The notes beneath the pieces are model-generated. The model was not told the origin of the DNA. It made no database searches and saw only the letters and a program-made list of their open reading frames with translations. A DNA stretch of 64,000 bases from Sinorhizobium numidicum (GTDB taxonomy: Bacteria > Pseudomonadota > Alphaproteobacteria > Rhizobiales > Rhizobiaceae), in the NCBI RefSeq assembly GCF_029892045.1, contig NZ_CP120368.1, positions 680,001-744,000 of the forward strand, read 5' to 3'. The position numbers were made by a program, and so were the translations under genes. Shown piece after piece: positions 9,051 to 17,800 of the stretch (its first letter is position 1; each line of letters starts with the position of its first letter).

Positions 9051-9839
9051 ATGAAGGCCCTTTCCATCGCAGCCACCGGCATGAACGCCCAGCAGTTGAA
9101 CCTGGAGGTCATCGCCAACAACATCGCCAATATCAACACGACCGGCTACAAGCGTGCCCGTGCCGAGTTTTCGGACCTGCTCTACCAGACCGAACGCGCT
9201 CAGGGCGTGCCGAACCGCTCCAACCAGGCGATCGTGCCGGAGGGTGCGATTATCGGTCTCGGCGTCCAGACTTCGGCCGTGCGCAACCTTCATATCCAGG
9301 GCAGCCTCGTCAATACCGGAAACGACTATGATTTGGCGCTCGTCGGCCGCGGCTGGTTCCAGATCGAAACGCCGGACGGAGAAACCGTTTATACCCGGTC
9401 GGGCGCCTTCAACACCAACGCCACCGGCCAGCTCGTCACCATTGACGGCTACACGGTCGTGCCCGGCATAACCGTGCCGCAGGATGCGACCGAAATCACC
9501 TTCACATCTTCGGGACAGGTGATGGTGCGCATCGGCAACAACACGGAACTGCAGGAAATCGGCCAGCTGACGATCGCGAATTTCGTCAACGAGGCGGGGC
9601 TCGAGCCGCAAGGCGAAAACCTCTTCAAGCAGACACCGGCCTCGGGCGAGCCGATCATCGGAACGCCGGCCGATCCTGGTTTTGCGCTGGTCAAGCAAAA
9701 TTATCTCGAGGCCTCGAACGTCGATCCGGTCAAGGAAATCACCGACCTGATTTCGGCTCAACGTGCCTACGAGATGAATTCCAAGATCATTCAGGCCGCG
9801 GACGAGATGGCGGCGACAGTGAGCAAAAACCTCAGGTAA
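9051..9839 (+). CDS. flgG: Flagellar distal rod protein FlgG
   Basis: FlgG forms the distal rod. The 262-residue product matches the usual FlgG length. It carries the N-terminal axial motif ([21 protein letters not shown], about residues 22-42), a central FlgE/F/G domain ([22 protein letters not shown]), and the C-terminal [35 protein letters not shown] that defines FlgG among rod proteins. The ATG at 9051 has a GAAGGAA box upstream. Confidence 0.97.
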   Translation: MKALSIAATGMNAQQLNLEVIANNIANINTTGYKRARAEFSDLLYQTERAQGVPNRSNQAIVPEGAIIGLGVQTSAVRNLHIQGSLVNTGNDYDLALVGRGWFQIETPDGETVYTRSGAFNTNATGQLVTIDGYTVVPGITVPQDATEITFTSSGQVMVRIGNNTELQEIGQLTIANFVNEAGLEPQGENLFKQTPASGEPIIGTPADPGFALVKQNYLEASNVDPVKEITDLISAQRAYEMNSKIIQAADEMAATVSKNLR

Positions 9840-9858
9840 ACGGGAGCAGGGGGCAAAC

Positions 9859-10368
9859 ATGACGTTTCGCCGATCCGCCAAAAGGGCAGCAATCGAAAGC
9901 GGCGTCGCGCCTCGAGCGCGGGCCGTTCTGTTCGCCGCAATCGCCGCCGGCTTCCTGTCGCCGGCGGTCGCCTCCGCGGAACCGCCGACCGCAGTCATTC
10001 CCAAGCAGACGATCTATCCCGGCGAACCTCTCGATGCGAGCGTGCTGGAGGTCGTCGACGTGACTAATCCCGACCTCGCCGGCGACTATGTCCGTTCTCT
10101 CGATGAAGTTGAAGGCAAGATTAGCAAGCGGACCCTCCTTCCCGGACGGGTGATCCTCGCATCGGCCTTGCGCGAGCAATACGCGGTCGAGCGCGGTTCG
10201 ACGGTTCGGCTCATCTTCAGCAATGGCGGCTTGACGATCACCGCTGCGGGGTCGCCGTTGCAGGATGCCGCCGTCGGAGAACTGATCCGTGCGCGCAACA
10301 TCGACACCGGCGTCATTGTCTCCGGCACGGTGATGGCCGACGGCACTATTCATGTGGTGGCGAAATGA
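9859..10368 (+). CDS. flgA: P-ring assembly chaperone FlgA
   Basis: FlgA is a periplasmic chaperone required for polymerisation of FlgI into the P ring. The 169-residue precursor has a basic N-terminus followed by a hydrophobic stretch and a plausible signal-peptidase site after residue 40 (VASA-EPP). The mature part is an SAF-type domain with LLPGRVILASALRE and the C-terminal ISGTVMADGTIHVV-like end (VSGTVMADGTIHVVAK). It overlaps flgI by four bases. Confidence 0.92.
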   Translation: MTFRRSAKRAAIESGVAPRARAVLFAAIAAGFLSPAVASAEPPTAVIPKQTIYPGEPLDASVLEVVDVTNPDLAGDYVRSLDEVEGKISKRTLLPGRVILASALREQYAVERGSTVRLIFSNGGLTITAAGSPLQDAAVGELIRARNIDTGVIVSGTVMADGTIHVVAK

Positions 10369-11480
10369 AGATGCGTGCCTGTAAGTGGTTGCTTACCGTC
10401 ACCGTGGCTCTTGTCGCTACCTTGACGCTTGCGCATGGTGCTTCCCGCATCAAGGACGTCGCTTCGCTGCAGGCCGGCCGCGACAACCAACTGATCGGCT
10501 ACGGCCTGGTGGTCGGTCTGCAGGGGAGCGGAGACAGTCTGCGTTCTTCTCCTTTTACCGATCAGTCGATACGCGCCATGCTGCAGAATCTCGGCATCTC
10601 CACCCAAGGTGGCGATTCGCGCACGCGCAACGTCGCGGCAGTCCTGGTCACCGCAACACTGCCGCCCTTCGCGAGCCCCGGCAGCCGCGTCGACGTAACC
10701 GTCGGCTCCCTCGGCGACGCGACGTCGCTGCGCGGCGGCACCCTGGTGATGACCTCGCTTTCCGGTGCCGATGGCCAGATCTACGCGGTGGCGCAAGGCT
10801 CCGTCGTCGTGACCGGGTTCAGCGCTCAGGGCGACGCAGCAACGCTATCGCAGGGAGTGACGACGGCGGGCCGCGTCCCGAACGGCGCCATCATTGAGCG
10901 GGAACTGCCGTCGAAGTTCAAGGATGGATTCAATCTTGTGCTGCAACTGCGCAATCCCGACTTCTCGACCGCCGTCGGCATGGCGGCCGCGATCAACAAC
11001 TACGCCGCCGCGCAATTCGGCGGTCGTATCGCCGAAGCCTTGGATTCGCAGTCCGTCCTGATCCAGAAGCCCAAGATGGCCGATATGGCGCGCCTGATGG
11101 CCGACGTGGAAAACCTGGTGATCGAGACGGATGTGCCGGCACGCGTCGTTATCAATGAGCGCACGGGAACGATCGTCATCGGCCAGGATGTGCGCGTCGC
11201 CGAAGTGGCCGTGAGTTACGGCACGCTGACGGTGCAGGTCAGCGAAACGCCGACGGTCGTGCAGCCGGAGCCTTTCTCGCGCGGCGAGACGGCGCTTGAG
11301 CCGAATACCACAATCGAAGCGCAGTCGGATGGTGGCACGGTCGCGATCCTCAACGGATCGAGCCTCCGCTCGCTGGTCGCCGGCCTCAACAGCATCGGTG
11401 TCAAGCCGGACGGGATCATCGCGATCCTCCAGAGCATCAAAACGGCGGGAGCCCTACAGGCGGAGCTTGTTCTGCAATGA
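10365..11480 (+). CDS. flgI: Flagellar P-ring protein FlgI
   Basis: FlgI polymerises into the periplasmic P ring around the rod. The 371-residue precursor has a signal peptide (cleavage near residue 25, LAHG-ASR) and the highly conserved segments RIKDVASLQAGRDNQLIGYGLVVGLQGSGDS near the mature N-terminus and RVVINERTGTIVIGQDVRVAEVAVSYGTLTV in the middle. The ATG at 10365 overlaps the flgA stop (ATGA). An alternative ATG at 10371 would shorten it by two residues. The stop overlaps the motE start in the same way. Confidence 0.97.
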   Translation: MKMRACKWLLTVTVALVATLTLAHGASRIKDVASLQAGRDNQLIGYGLVVGLQGSGDSLRSSPFTDQSIRAMLQNLGISTQGGDSRTRNVAAVLVTATLPPFASPGSRVDVTVGSLGDATSLRGGTLVMTSLSGADGQIYAVAQGSVVVTGFSAQGDAATLSQGVTTAGRVPNGAIIERELPSKFKDGFNLVLQLRNPDFSTAVGMAAAINNYAAAQFGGRIAEALDSQSVLIQKPKMADMARLMADVENLVIETDVPARVVINERTGTIVIGQDVRVAEVAVSYGTLTVQVSETPTVVQPEPFSRGETALEPNTTIEAQSDGGTVAILNGSSLRSLVAGLNSIGVKPDGIIAILQSIKTAGALQAELVLQ

Positions 11481-12016
11481 CCGGAAACTTGGATCATTTT
11501 CTCGGCAGACCGCTTCGGATGCTTGTTGCCTCGGCTGCCGGTGCATTGGTGTTGGCGATGCCAGGCGCCTTCGCGCAGGACGTGACGGCGCCGCCCGCGG
11601 ACGGCGCCACTGCGAATGAAATCCAGCAGTTCTGCACCAATATCGCCGACGCCGCACGTGACCAGCGCTACCTCCTGCAGCGCAAGGATCTCGAAGCATT
11701 GCAGGCGAGCGTCGACGAGCGGATTGCGACGCTCGAGAAGCGCCGTGCCGAATACGAGGACTGGCTGAAGCGCCGCAACGATTTTCTGAAGCAGGCGGAA
11801 CTCGGCCTTGTCGATATCTACAAGACGATGAAGCCCGATGCCGCTGCCGGCAAGCTCGAGATGGTGCGCCCGGAGATCGCGGCGGCGATCGTCATGCAGC
11901 TGCCGCCGCGCCAATCTTCGCTGATCCTCGCCGAGATGAGCGACGACAAGGCGGCGGTGCTGACCAACATCATCTCAAGTGCGAGCGATCCGAACACCTC
12001 GAAGGAGCCATCATGA
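11477..12016 (+). CDS. motE: MotE, periplasmic chaperone for MotC
   Basis: In S. meliloti MotE is described as a periplasmic chaperone that stabilises the motor protein MotC. The 179-residue precursor has a signal peptide with a predicted cut after residue 33 (GAFA-QDV). A long coiled-coil follows (about residues 58-108, LEALQASVDERIATLEKRRAEYEDWLKRR), then a MgtE-intracellular-like helical tail (EIAAAIVMQLPPRQSSLILAEMSDDKAAVL). A Cys in the mature N-terminus (QQFCTN) could support disulphide-linked dimers. It lies between flgI and flgH with ATGA overlaps on both sides, whereas its presumed client motC is 10 kb away. Confidence 0.88.
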   Translation: MTGNLDHFLGRPLRMLVASAAGALVLAMPGAFAQDVTAPPADGATANEIQQFCTNIADAARDQRYLLQRKDLEALQASVDERIATLEKRRAEYEDWLKRRNDFLKQAELGLVDIYKTMKPDAAAGKLEMVRPEIAAAIVMQLPPRQSSLILAEMSDDKAAVLTNIISSASDPNTSKEPS

Positions 12017-12723
12017 GAATGCGTCTTACGGCCGTAATGGCCGCAGGTCTCCTTGCGGGATGCCAGAACCAGGCCTTCAAGGAGATCGGCCAAGCGCCGT
12101 CGATGAGCCCGATCGGCAGCGGCCTGCAATATACGCAGACGCCGCAGCTTGCCATGTACCCGAAGCAGCCGCGGCACGTCGTGAACGGCTACTCGCTGTG
12201 GAACGATCAGCAGGCGGCCCTTTTCAAGGATGCGCGCGCGATCAATGTCGGCGACATTCTCACCGTCGATATCAGGATCGACGACAAGGCCTCCTTCGAC
12301 AACAAGACGGACCGCAGCCGCAAGAACACGAGCGGCTTCAATCTGGGCGCAAGCGGCCAATCGCAGACAAGCGATTTCGAGTGGTCCGGCGACCTGGAAT
12401 ACGGTTCGAACACGAAGACCGAGGGTGACGGCAAGACGGAGCGGGCCGAGAAGCTGCGGCTGCTCGTCGCCGCCGTCGTCACCGGCGTCCTGGAAAATGG
12501 CAATCTGCTGATCAGCGGTTCTCAGGAAGTTCGCGTCAACCACGAGTTGCGCATTCTCAATGTCGCAGGCATCGTCCGGCCGCGGGATGTCGATGCCGAC
12601 AACGTCATCTCCTACGACCGCATCGCCGAGGCCCGCATTTCCTATGGCGGTCGCGGCCGCCTGACGGAAGTCCAGCAGCCGCCTTACGGCCAGCAGATAG
12701 TTGATCTCATTTCGCCGATCTGA
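12013..12723 (+). CDS. flgH: Flagellar L-ring lipoprotein FlgH
   Basis: FlgH forms the outer-membrane L ring. The 236-residue precursor has a lipobox, LLAGC with Cys17. The mature domain includes NVGDILTVDIRIDDKASFDNKT and the C-terminal INVAGIVRPRDV-like signature (LRILNVAGIVRPRDVDADNVISYDRIAEARISYGGRG). The ATG at 12013 overlaps the motE stop. It is followed by fliL after 43 bases. Confidence 0.96.
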   Translation: MRMRLTAVMAAGLLAGCQNQAFKEIGQAPSMSPIGSGLQYTQTPQLAMYPKQPRHVVNGYSLWNDQQAALFKDARAINVGDILTVDIRIDDKASFDNKTDRSRKNTSGFNLGASGQSQTSDFEWSGDLEYGSNTKTEGDGKTERAEKLRLLVAAVVTGVLENGNLLISGSQEVRVNHELRILNVAGIVRPRDVDADNVISYDRIAEARISYGGRGRLTEVQQPPYGQQIVDLISPI

Positions 12724-12766
12724 TCCGGGCATTCGCTCCGAGAGAAGATCGGCACGGAACGACACG

Positions 12767-13264
12767 ATGGAAGAAATCGATAGCGCGCAGTCCTCCAAAT
12801 CTCCATCGACGGTGGTAACGATCGCCATCGTCGCGGTGCTGACGCTTGTCGCCGGAGGTGGCGGCTGGCTTGTCGGGGGGCTGTTGGCGCCGCCGCCGGC
12901 AACGGAGAAGGCGGAAGCCGCGGCGGAAATGCCGGCGAATGCCACCGGCGAAGAAGGCATTCCCAAAATTGCGACCGAAGCCAATGGGATCGTCCAACTC
13001 GCGCCGATCACGACGAACCTTGCCTATCCTTCGGAAAACTGGGTCCGCCTTGAGGTCGCCTTGCAGTTCGATGGCATTCCAGACGTTGCGATGGCGGAAG
13101 AAATACACCAGGACATTGCCGCCTACGTGAAGACCGTGTCGCTGCAGCAAATCCAAGGGCCGCGCGGCTTTCAATATCTCAGGGATGACGTCCAGGAACG
13201 GGTTGACCTGCGCTCCGGCGGACGCGTAACCAAGGTGATGTTCCGAACCTTCGTCATCCAATGA
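12767..13264 (+). CDS. fliL: Flagellar basal body-associated protein FliL
   Basis: FliL is a single-pass inner-membrane protein that associates with the stator and supports torque. The open frame reaches back into flgH, but the start is placed at the ATG at 12767 (MEEIDSAQSS), giving 165 residues. Residues about 16-41 form the membrane anchor (TIAIVAVLTLVAGGGGWLVGGLL). The periplasmic FliL domain follows, ending in DDVQERVDLRSGGRVTKVMFRTFVIQ with the usual VLFT.FV.Q-type ending. It is the penultimate gene before fliP. Confidence 0.92.
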   Translation: MEEIDSAQSSKSPSTVVTIAIVAVLTLVAGGGGWLVGGLLAPPPATEKAEAAAEMPANATGEEGIPKIATEANGIVQLAPITTNLAYPSENWVRLEVALQFDGIPDVAMAEEIHQDIAAYVKTVSLQQIQGPRGFQYLRDDVQERVDLRSGGRVTKVMFRTFVIQ

Positions 13265-13272
13265 TTCGCTAG

Positions 13273-14010
13273 ATGCTCCGGATTGCTGCCTTTATAGTTG
13301 CCGTGATGGCGATGTCGGGAATCGCCGGGGCTCAGGGCTTTCCCGCCGATATTCTGAATACGCCGGTCGAGGGCTCGGTCGCCTCGTGGATCATCCGCAC
13401 CTTTGGTCTCCTCACCGTTCTTTCGGTGGCGCCGGGCATCCTGATCATGGTGACGAGCTTCCCGCGCTTCGTCATCGCCTTCGCGATCCTGCGCTCAGGG
13501 ATGGGGCTCGCAACCACGCCCTCCAATATGATCATGGTGTCCCTGGCATTGTTCATGACCTTCTACGTCATGGCGCCGACCTTCGACCGCGCCTGGCGCG
13601 AGGGCATCGATCCGCTGTTGAAGAACGAAATCTCCGAAACTGACGCGTTCCCGCGTGTCGCCGAACCGTTCCGGGAATTCATGCTGGCCAACACCCGCGA
13701 CAAGGACCTCCAGCTTTTCATCGATATCGCCAAGGAAAAGGGGCAGACCGTCGTCGTCGACGAAAAGGTCGATCTGCGCGCCGTCGTGCCCGCTTTCATG
13801 ATCTCGGAGATCCGCCGCGGCTTCGAGATCGGCTTTCTGATCATGCTGCCGTTCCTTGTGATCGACCTGATTGTCTCGACGATCACCATGGCCATGGGCA
13901 TGATGATGCTGCCGCCAACTGCGATCTCGCTGCCGTTCAAGATCCTGTTTTTTGTGCTGATCGACGGCTGGAACCTGCTCGTCGGCAGTCTGGTGCGCTC
14001 GTTTACCTGA
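13273..14010 (+). CDS. fliP: Flagellar export gate protein FliP
   Basis: FliP is a core membrane component of the export gate, assembling with FliQ and FliR. The 245-residue protein has a cleavable signal-like N-terminus and four membrane segments. Conserved stretches seen are SVAPGILIMVTSFPRFVIAFAILRSGMGL and EIRRGFEIGFLIMLPFLVIDLIVSTITMAMGMMMLPPTAISLPFKILFFVLIDGWNLLVGSLVRSF, the FliP hallmark. The ATG at 13273 is nine bases from fliL. fliP closes the flgB operon; a hairpin follows. Confidence 0.97.
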   Translation: MLRIAAFIVAVMAMSGIAGAQGFPADILNTPVEGSVASWIIRTFGLLTVLSVAPGILIMVTSFPRFVIAFAILRSGMGLATTPSNMIMVSLALFMTFYVMAPTFDRAWREGIDPLLKNEISETDAFPRVAEPFREFMLANTRDKDLQLFIDIAKEKGQTVVVDEKVDLRAVVPAFMISEIRRGFEIGFLIMLPFLVIDLIVSTITMAMGMMMLPPTAISLPFKILFFVLIDGWNLLVGSLVRSFT

Positions 14011-14085
14011 TCCTGTCTTGCGCGAACGCTATCCAGCGCCTAGCCCGCCTCTTTCTTCCAGGATCGGAACTTTCTCAAACGGAAA

Positions 14086-14105
14086 GAGGCAGGGTTTCCT
14101 GCCTC
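14086..14105. terminator. Hairpin after fliP
   Basis: A perfect 8-bp stem, GAGGCAGG/CCTGCCTC, with a GTTT loop. There is no strong T run on either side, so it is at best a weak or factor-assisted terminator for the fliP transcript or for the convergent GT41 gene. Confidence 0.45.
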
Positions 14106-14121
14106 CTGCCGCGACTCCAAC

Positions 14122-14224
14122 ACAGCGCGGTTGCGTCTTTTCAGACGCACGAAGGACGCTGTGACACGTTGAACTGCTGCATGGCTTTGTCCTTAAATCG
14201 GCTCCGATTCAAGGAACCATGCAG
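14122..14224 (-). repeat. RIME-type repeat, copy 2 (inverted)
   Basis: The same double palindrome as copy 1 in reverse orientation: ACAGCGCG...TGCGTCTTTTCAGACGCA...CGCTGT, followed by CTGCATGG...CCATGCAG around CCTTAAATCGGCTCCGATTCAAGG. It fills the space between the ends of fliP and the convergent GT41 gene. Confidence 0.85.
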
Positions 14225-14237
14225 TAGCTTCGCTGAT

Positions 14238-16148
14238 CTATGGCTCGAAAGAACCGTCGCGCGGCGGAAGCGCCGGCACGTCGATGTGATCGGGCGGCAA
14301 TTTCCGTTTGGCCCGATCGACCATCATTTCATAACCGCGCTCGAGATGACGGCAGAAGCGTTCCGCATCGAAAAGCGGCGTGCGGAAGCGGTTTTCCTGC
14401 AATGCGGCCTTATACTCAGCGATCCTGTCTCGGTTTTCGTAAAGCGCGACGGCATCGGAGACGTATTCTTCCGGTCCGGCACTGACGAGTTCCGGCAGCC
14501 CGATAGCTCGAAGCAGGCTTTCGCTCACCCGAGAGGCGAAGTTGGTCCCTTTGAAGGTGAGCACCGGCAGGCCGGCCCATAGCTGCTCCGAAGTGGTCGT
14601 GTGGCCGTTATAGGGATAGGTGTCGAGGCCGAGATCTGCGGCGGGCAAGCGGTTTATGTGTTCGACATAGGCCGCCTTGCTGCAGAAGATGATCCGCTTC
14701 GAGGCGATGCCGCCGCTTTGAAGCTTGCGTAGAATATTGGCCTTCGCGTCTGGCTTGCACATGATCCACAAAACGCTTTCGGGCGTCCGGCGCAGGATTT
14801 CGATCCAGAGATTGATCGTCTGGAGCGAGATCTTCCTGTTCGCGTTGAAGGAGGCGAAGACGAATGCGTCGTCAGGAAGGCCGAGATCCTTACGCGCGAT
14901 ACCGTAGGGGCGAGGCCGGTGGTAGGGATCGTTCGGCTGGTATGTTTCCGGAAGGCGGCAGAATTTTTCGTAATAGTGCTCCTGACTTCCGTCGGGCAGC
15001 ACATACGGATCGCCGATAACGTAATCGACATCGACATTCGTGGCGGTTCCGGGAAAGCCCAGCCAGGTGACCTGAACGGGAGCAGCCTGATGATCGAGTA
15101 TCTTCAGCCGATTATCGAGCGTATGTCCCTTCAGATCCACCAATATGTCGATACGCTGCGCCCGGATGGCGCCTGCGGCCTGTTCATCCGACATCTCGTT
15201 GATACGAACTATTCTCCCCCACTTGCCGCGATTGCCTCTGTCGCGCGCCAGATTGCTTTCCTTCGTGTGGCAGAAGAGCGTGACGTCGAATTTTTCCGGA
15301 TCGTGCAACTCCATCACCGCTTGCAGCAGCTTCATGGTCGCATGCTGGTCCCAGAAGTCGGCTGAAAGATAGCCGACACGGATTTTTTCTGCCCATTGAT
15401 GGGGCATATTGCGCCGTGCCTCGGCGATTGCGGAGGCGGACGGCCGTTTTCGCGCGCCGGCCCATCGGTTGAGCTTCTCATCGCCGCACCAGGTGACGTG
15501 ATAATAGGGGGACTCGGCGGCGAGGATTTCGTAGCGGCCGGCATCGAGCGCTTTCTGAATTTCCGGATAGTGGCGTTCCATCTCGGCAAAGTCGTTGGCT
15601 TCGCGAGCAAAGACGAGATAGGCGGCACGCAAGACGCTGCTCTTCGGATTCTTTCGGAAGAGATTGATCACCGCATCGCGATCCTGCGCGTCGTCGATTT
15701 CGGCTGTCAGAAGCCTGAAGGCGAGCGTCTGGTGCTGAAGGCTTGGGCTCGTCGAGAGCGGCGCCTTGAAGAGACCGAGAATTTCCTTCTGGCCGCGTTT
15801 CAGGAAAATGGACGCGATGATGAAGGCGATCTCCGGGTCGGTTTTTGCCGTCTCCAGAAGAGGCAAACCGATGCTCAGCGCTTCGTCCTCATTGCCGCAG
15901 GCAAAATGGAGCTTCATCGCTTCGGCCAGGTAATGTTCGGAGCGCGAACCCTTTTCCTCTCCCGCCAGTTGATAGGCACGCGCTGCGTCAGTCTTGAACC
16001 CGAGTTTCAAAAGCACCTTTGCCAGCAGGACGAATGTCTTGGATTCCCTGCTGACGTTCATCAGCTGATTAAGTTGGTCGAGCGCTTCCGTGTATTGGCC
16101 TTTCTGGTATTGCCGGGAAGCGGTCGCAAAGAGGGCATGGGCGTTCAA
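14238..16148 (-). CDS. TPR-GT41 (OGT/SPINDLY-like) glycosyltransferase
   Basis: The 636-residue protein has an N-terminal helical repeat region (about 1-220, TPR-like, opening with ATASRQYQKGQYTEALDQLNQL) and a C-terminal glycosyltransferase-41 catalytic domain. Diagnostic pieces are IRVGYLSADF, DILVDLKGHTLDNRL, the QVTWLGFPGTATN block, and the nucleotide-sugar loop NGHTTTSEQLWAGLPVLTFKGTNFASRVSESLL. GT41 enzymes transfer a sugar, usually GlcNAc, to Ser/Thr of proteins. The start appears to be TTG (16148) after GGAG. It lies leftward between fliP and the first flagellin. The TPR-plus-transferase layout recalls flagellin glycosyltransferases such as FlmG, so flagellin is a candidate substrate, but this is inference. 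Confidence 0.85.
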   Translation of the reverse strand: MNAHALFATASRQYQKGQYTEALDQLNQLMNVSRESKTFVLLAKVLLKLGFKTDAARAYQLAGEEKGSRSEHYLAEAMKLHFACGNEDEALSIGLPLLETAKTDPEIAFIIASIFLKRGQKEILGLFKAPLSTSPSLQHQTLAFRLLTAEIDDAQDRDAVINLFRKNPKSSVLRAAYLVFAREANDFAEMERHYPEIQKALDAGRYEILAAESPYYHVTWCGDEKLNRWAGARKRPSASAIAEARRNMPHQWAEKIRVGYLSADFWDQHATMKLLQAVMELHDPEKFDVTLFCHTKESNLARDRGNRGKWGRIVRINEMSDEQAAGAIRAQRIDILVDLKGHTLDNRLKILDHQAAPVQVTWLGFPGTATNVDVDYVIGDPYVLPDGSQEHYYEKFCRLPETYQPNDPYHRPRPYGIARKDLGLPDDAFVFASFNANRKISLQTINLWIEILRRTPESVLWIMCKPDAKANILRKLQSGGIASKRIIFCSKAAYVEHINRLPAADLGLDTYPYNGHTTTSEQLWAGLPVLTFKGTNFASRVSESLLRAIGLPELVSAGPEEYVSDAVALYENRDRIAEYKAALQENRFRTPLFDAERFCRHLERGYEMMVDRAKRKLPPDHIDVPALPPRDGSFEP

Positions 16149-16341
16149 TTGCGGCTCCGTCGGATTGCGGGACCAGCGCCGGCAGCCGGCAGCTCGGGCC
16201 CTGATTCGATCGACATTTTTCGGAGAGCATTGTCGCGCTGGGACCTTGCCTCAGGCGTGATTTCCAAACGGCCGTGCTGTCTCGCAAGCGGCGTCCCCAT
16301 GCGGATCTCTGCAGAGCAGAAAAACACGCGCAGTCAGGTAT

Positions 16342-16356
16342 TTAAGACGGCATTAA
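16342..16356. promoter_or_regulatory. Perfect TTAA-N7-TTAA site (CtrA-type) between GT41 gene and flagellin 1
   Basis: TTAAGACGGCATTAA, the full alphaproteobacterial CtrA consensus of two TTAA half sites seven bases apart. It lies in the 413-base divergent gap 16149-16561, about 190 bases before the GT41 start and 206 bases before the flagellin ATG, so it could serve either gene. Confidence 0.55.
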
Positions 16357-16477
16357 GCATGAATGGAGTCTCGCAGTGGCGGCTTTCGCATTTAATGAAT
16401 TTGCAAGCTTTGGCCTCGATATTCCTCCTCACATGACGGGTTTGGTTTCTTCCAAGGATGTTTGTTGGAACCGAGTG

Positions 16478-16505
16478 GCATGAAGCCGGTCCGTCATCAC
16501 CGGTA
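16478..16505 (+). promoter_or_regulatory. Flagellin-type promoter element before flagellin 1
   Basis: GCATGA, 16 bases, CCGGTA, ending 56 bases before the ATG. The same pair, with the AGC after GCATGA and a downstream TCCGGTATGT/CCGGAATGT segment, precedes the two other flagellin genes. It differs from the operon box used by earlier flagellar genes. Confidence 0.6.
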
Positions 16506-16561
16506 GTGTACGCAGTCCGGTATGTCCCCCAACCGTATTCAGTAAAAAAGGGACAACTCAA

Positions 16562-17506
16562 ATGACCAGCATCATGACGAACTCTTCGGCAATGGCCGCA
16601 ATCGCGACCCTGCGCTCGATCAATTCCTCCATGGAAACGACGCAGGACCGGATTTCCTCCGGCTACCGTGTTGGCTCGGCCTCCGACAACGCCGCCTACT
16701 GGTCGATCGCGACCACGATGCGTTCGGATAACAAGGCGCTCTCGACCGTTCAGGATGCTCTCGGCCTCGGCGCCGCCAAGACCGACGTTGCCTACACGGC
16801 GATGAAGTCCGCCATTGACGTCGTCGACGAAATCAAGGCCAAGCTGGTTGCGGCAAGCGAGCCGGGCGTCGACAAGGGCAAGATCCAGAAGGAAATCACC
16901 GAGCTTCAGAACCAGCTCGTCAGCGTCGCGAAATCCGCTTCCTTCTCCGGCGAGAACTGGGTCTACAACGATGCCAACAACGCTGCCGGCACCAAGTCGA
17001 TCGTCGGCTCGTTCAACCGTGACGCCAACGGCAATGTCAGCCTTACGCAGCTTCAGTTCGACACGGCGAAGAGCTCGCTCATCGAAGTCGATGCGTCCGG
17101 CGATTACGTCACCAACGGCTCGGGCCTGCTCTCTAGCGACCTGGAGTACACCGACACCGATGGCACCACGACCGTCACGCTGAGCTACAACCTGCTCGAA
17201 ATGGACATCTCCAGCATGACTGCTGGCGATCTGGCGGAAGCCATCTCCGGTGTCGATGCCGCCCTGCAGACCATGACCGATGCCGCCTCGGATCTCGGCG
17301 CTCTCAACAGCCGCGTCGATATGCAGAAGGACTTCGTCGCCGATCTGATGGATTCGATCGAAAAGGGTGTCGGCAAGCTCGTCGATGCCGACATGAATGA
17401 GGAATCGACGCGCCTCAAAGCACTGCAGACGCAGCAGCAGCTCGGCATCCAGTCGCTTTCGATCGCCAACAGCAACTCGCAGAACGTTCTGTCGCTGTTC
17501 CGCTAA
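16562..17506 (+). CDS. Flagellin 1 (FlaA-type)
   Basis: A filament subunit exported through the flagellar channel. The 314-residue protein has the flagellin N-terminal D0/D1 helices (SMETTQDRISSGYRVGSASDNAAYWSIATTMRSDN, with the conserved RI.SG.RV...DNAA) and the C-terminal helix ending NSQNVLSLFR. The central region is short. From about residue 160 on it is nearly identical to flagellin 2. The ATG is preceded by an AAAAAAGGGA box. Strong hairpins follow the stop, so it is probably monocistronic. Ser/Thr are abundant in the exposed centre, relevant if the neighbouring GT41 modifies it. I avoid a letter name because orthology to S. meliloti flaA/B/D cannot be settled here. Confidence 0.97.
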   Translation: MTSIMTNSSAMAAIATLRSINSSMETTQDRISSGYRVGSASDNAAYWSIATTMRSDNKALSTVQDALGLGAAKTDVAYTAMKSAIDVVDEIKAKLVAASEPGVDKGKIQKEITELQNQLVSVAKSASFSGENWVYNDANNAAGTKSIVGSFNRDANGNVSLTQLQFDTAKSSLIEVDASGDYVTNGSGLLSSDLEYTDTDGTTTVTLSYNLLEMDISSMTAGDLAEAISGVDAALQTMTDAASDLGALNSRVDMQKDFVADLMDSIEKGVGKLVDADMNEESTRLKALQTQQQLGIQSLSIANSNSQNVLSLFR

Positions 17507-17513
17507 TCGCGAT

Positions 17514-17539
17514 GAAGCGCGGGTTGGAACCCGCGCTTC
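17514..17539 (+). terminator. Perfect 12-bp hairpin after flagellin 1
   Basis: GAAGCGCGGGTT/AACCCGCGCTTC with a two-base loop, starting eight bases after the stop codon and followed by ATTCAAAAAG. It is very stable; it may end the transcript or protect its 3' end. Confidence 0.75.
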
Positions 17540-17552
17540 ATTCAAAAAGTCC

Positions 17553-17584
17553 AGAAGCCGCGTCTCGCAAGAGGCGCGGCTTCT
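17553..17584 (+). terminator. Second hairpin after flagellin 1
   Basis: AGAAGCCGCG/CGCGGCTTCT, 10-bp stem with an inner TCT/AGA extension, 13 bases after the first hairpin and followed by GCATTTC. The tandem suggests efficient termination or 3' stabilisation of a very abundant mRNA. Confidence 0.65.
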
Positions 17585-17721
17585 GCATTTCCCGACCTAA
17601 TTCTCGCAATCGAGAAAATTCTGCGCAGGTGACGCTTCGGCTTTAGCCTTCGTTAACCAAGTTGGTGTTTTCTGTGGCCATCGAAACAGCGGGTTAACCA
17701 ACAAGATTAACGCGTTAGCAG

Positions 17722-17749
17722 GCATGAAGCTGACCGCCGTTTCCCGGTA
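17722..17749 (+). promoter_or_regulatory. Flagellin-type promoter element before flagellin 2
   Basis: GCATGA, 16 bases, CCGGTA, followed by ATCCCGGAATGTCCC, ending 51 bases before the ATG. Two GTTAACC stretches upstream (17652-17658 and 17693-17699) are TTAA half-site-like; no exact TTAA-N7-TTAA pair is present here. Confidence 0.6.
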
Positions 17750-17800
17750 ATCCCGGAATGTCCCTTTCATCTCGAACTGTCAACAAGGGGCACTCAGCCA

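Noticed and set aside
14011..16561. The GT41 gene as part of a mobile element
   Set aside because: No transposase, integrase, tRNA or direct repeats at the borders, and base composition is like its neighbours. Only a RIME copy is present on one side.
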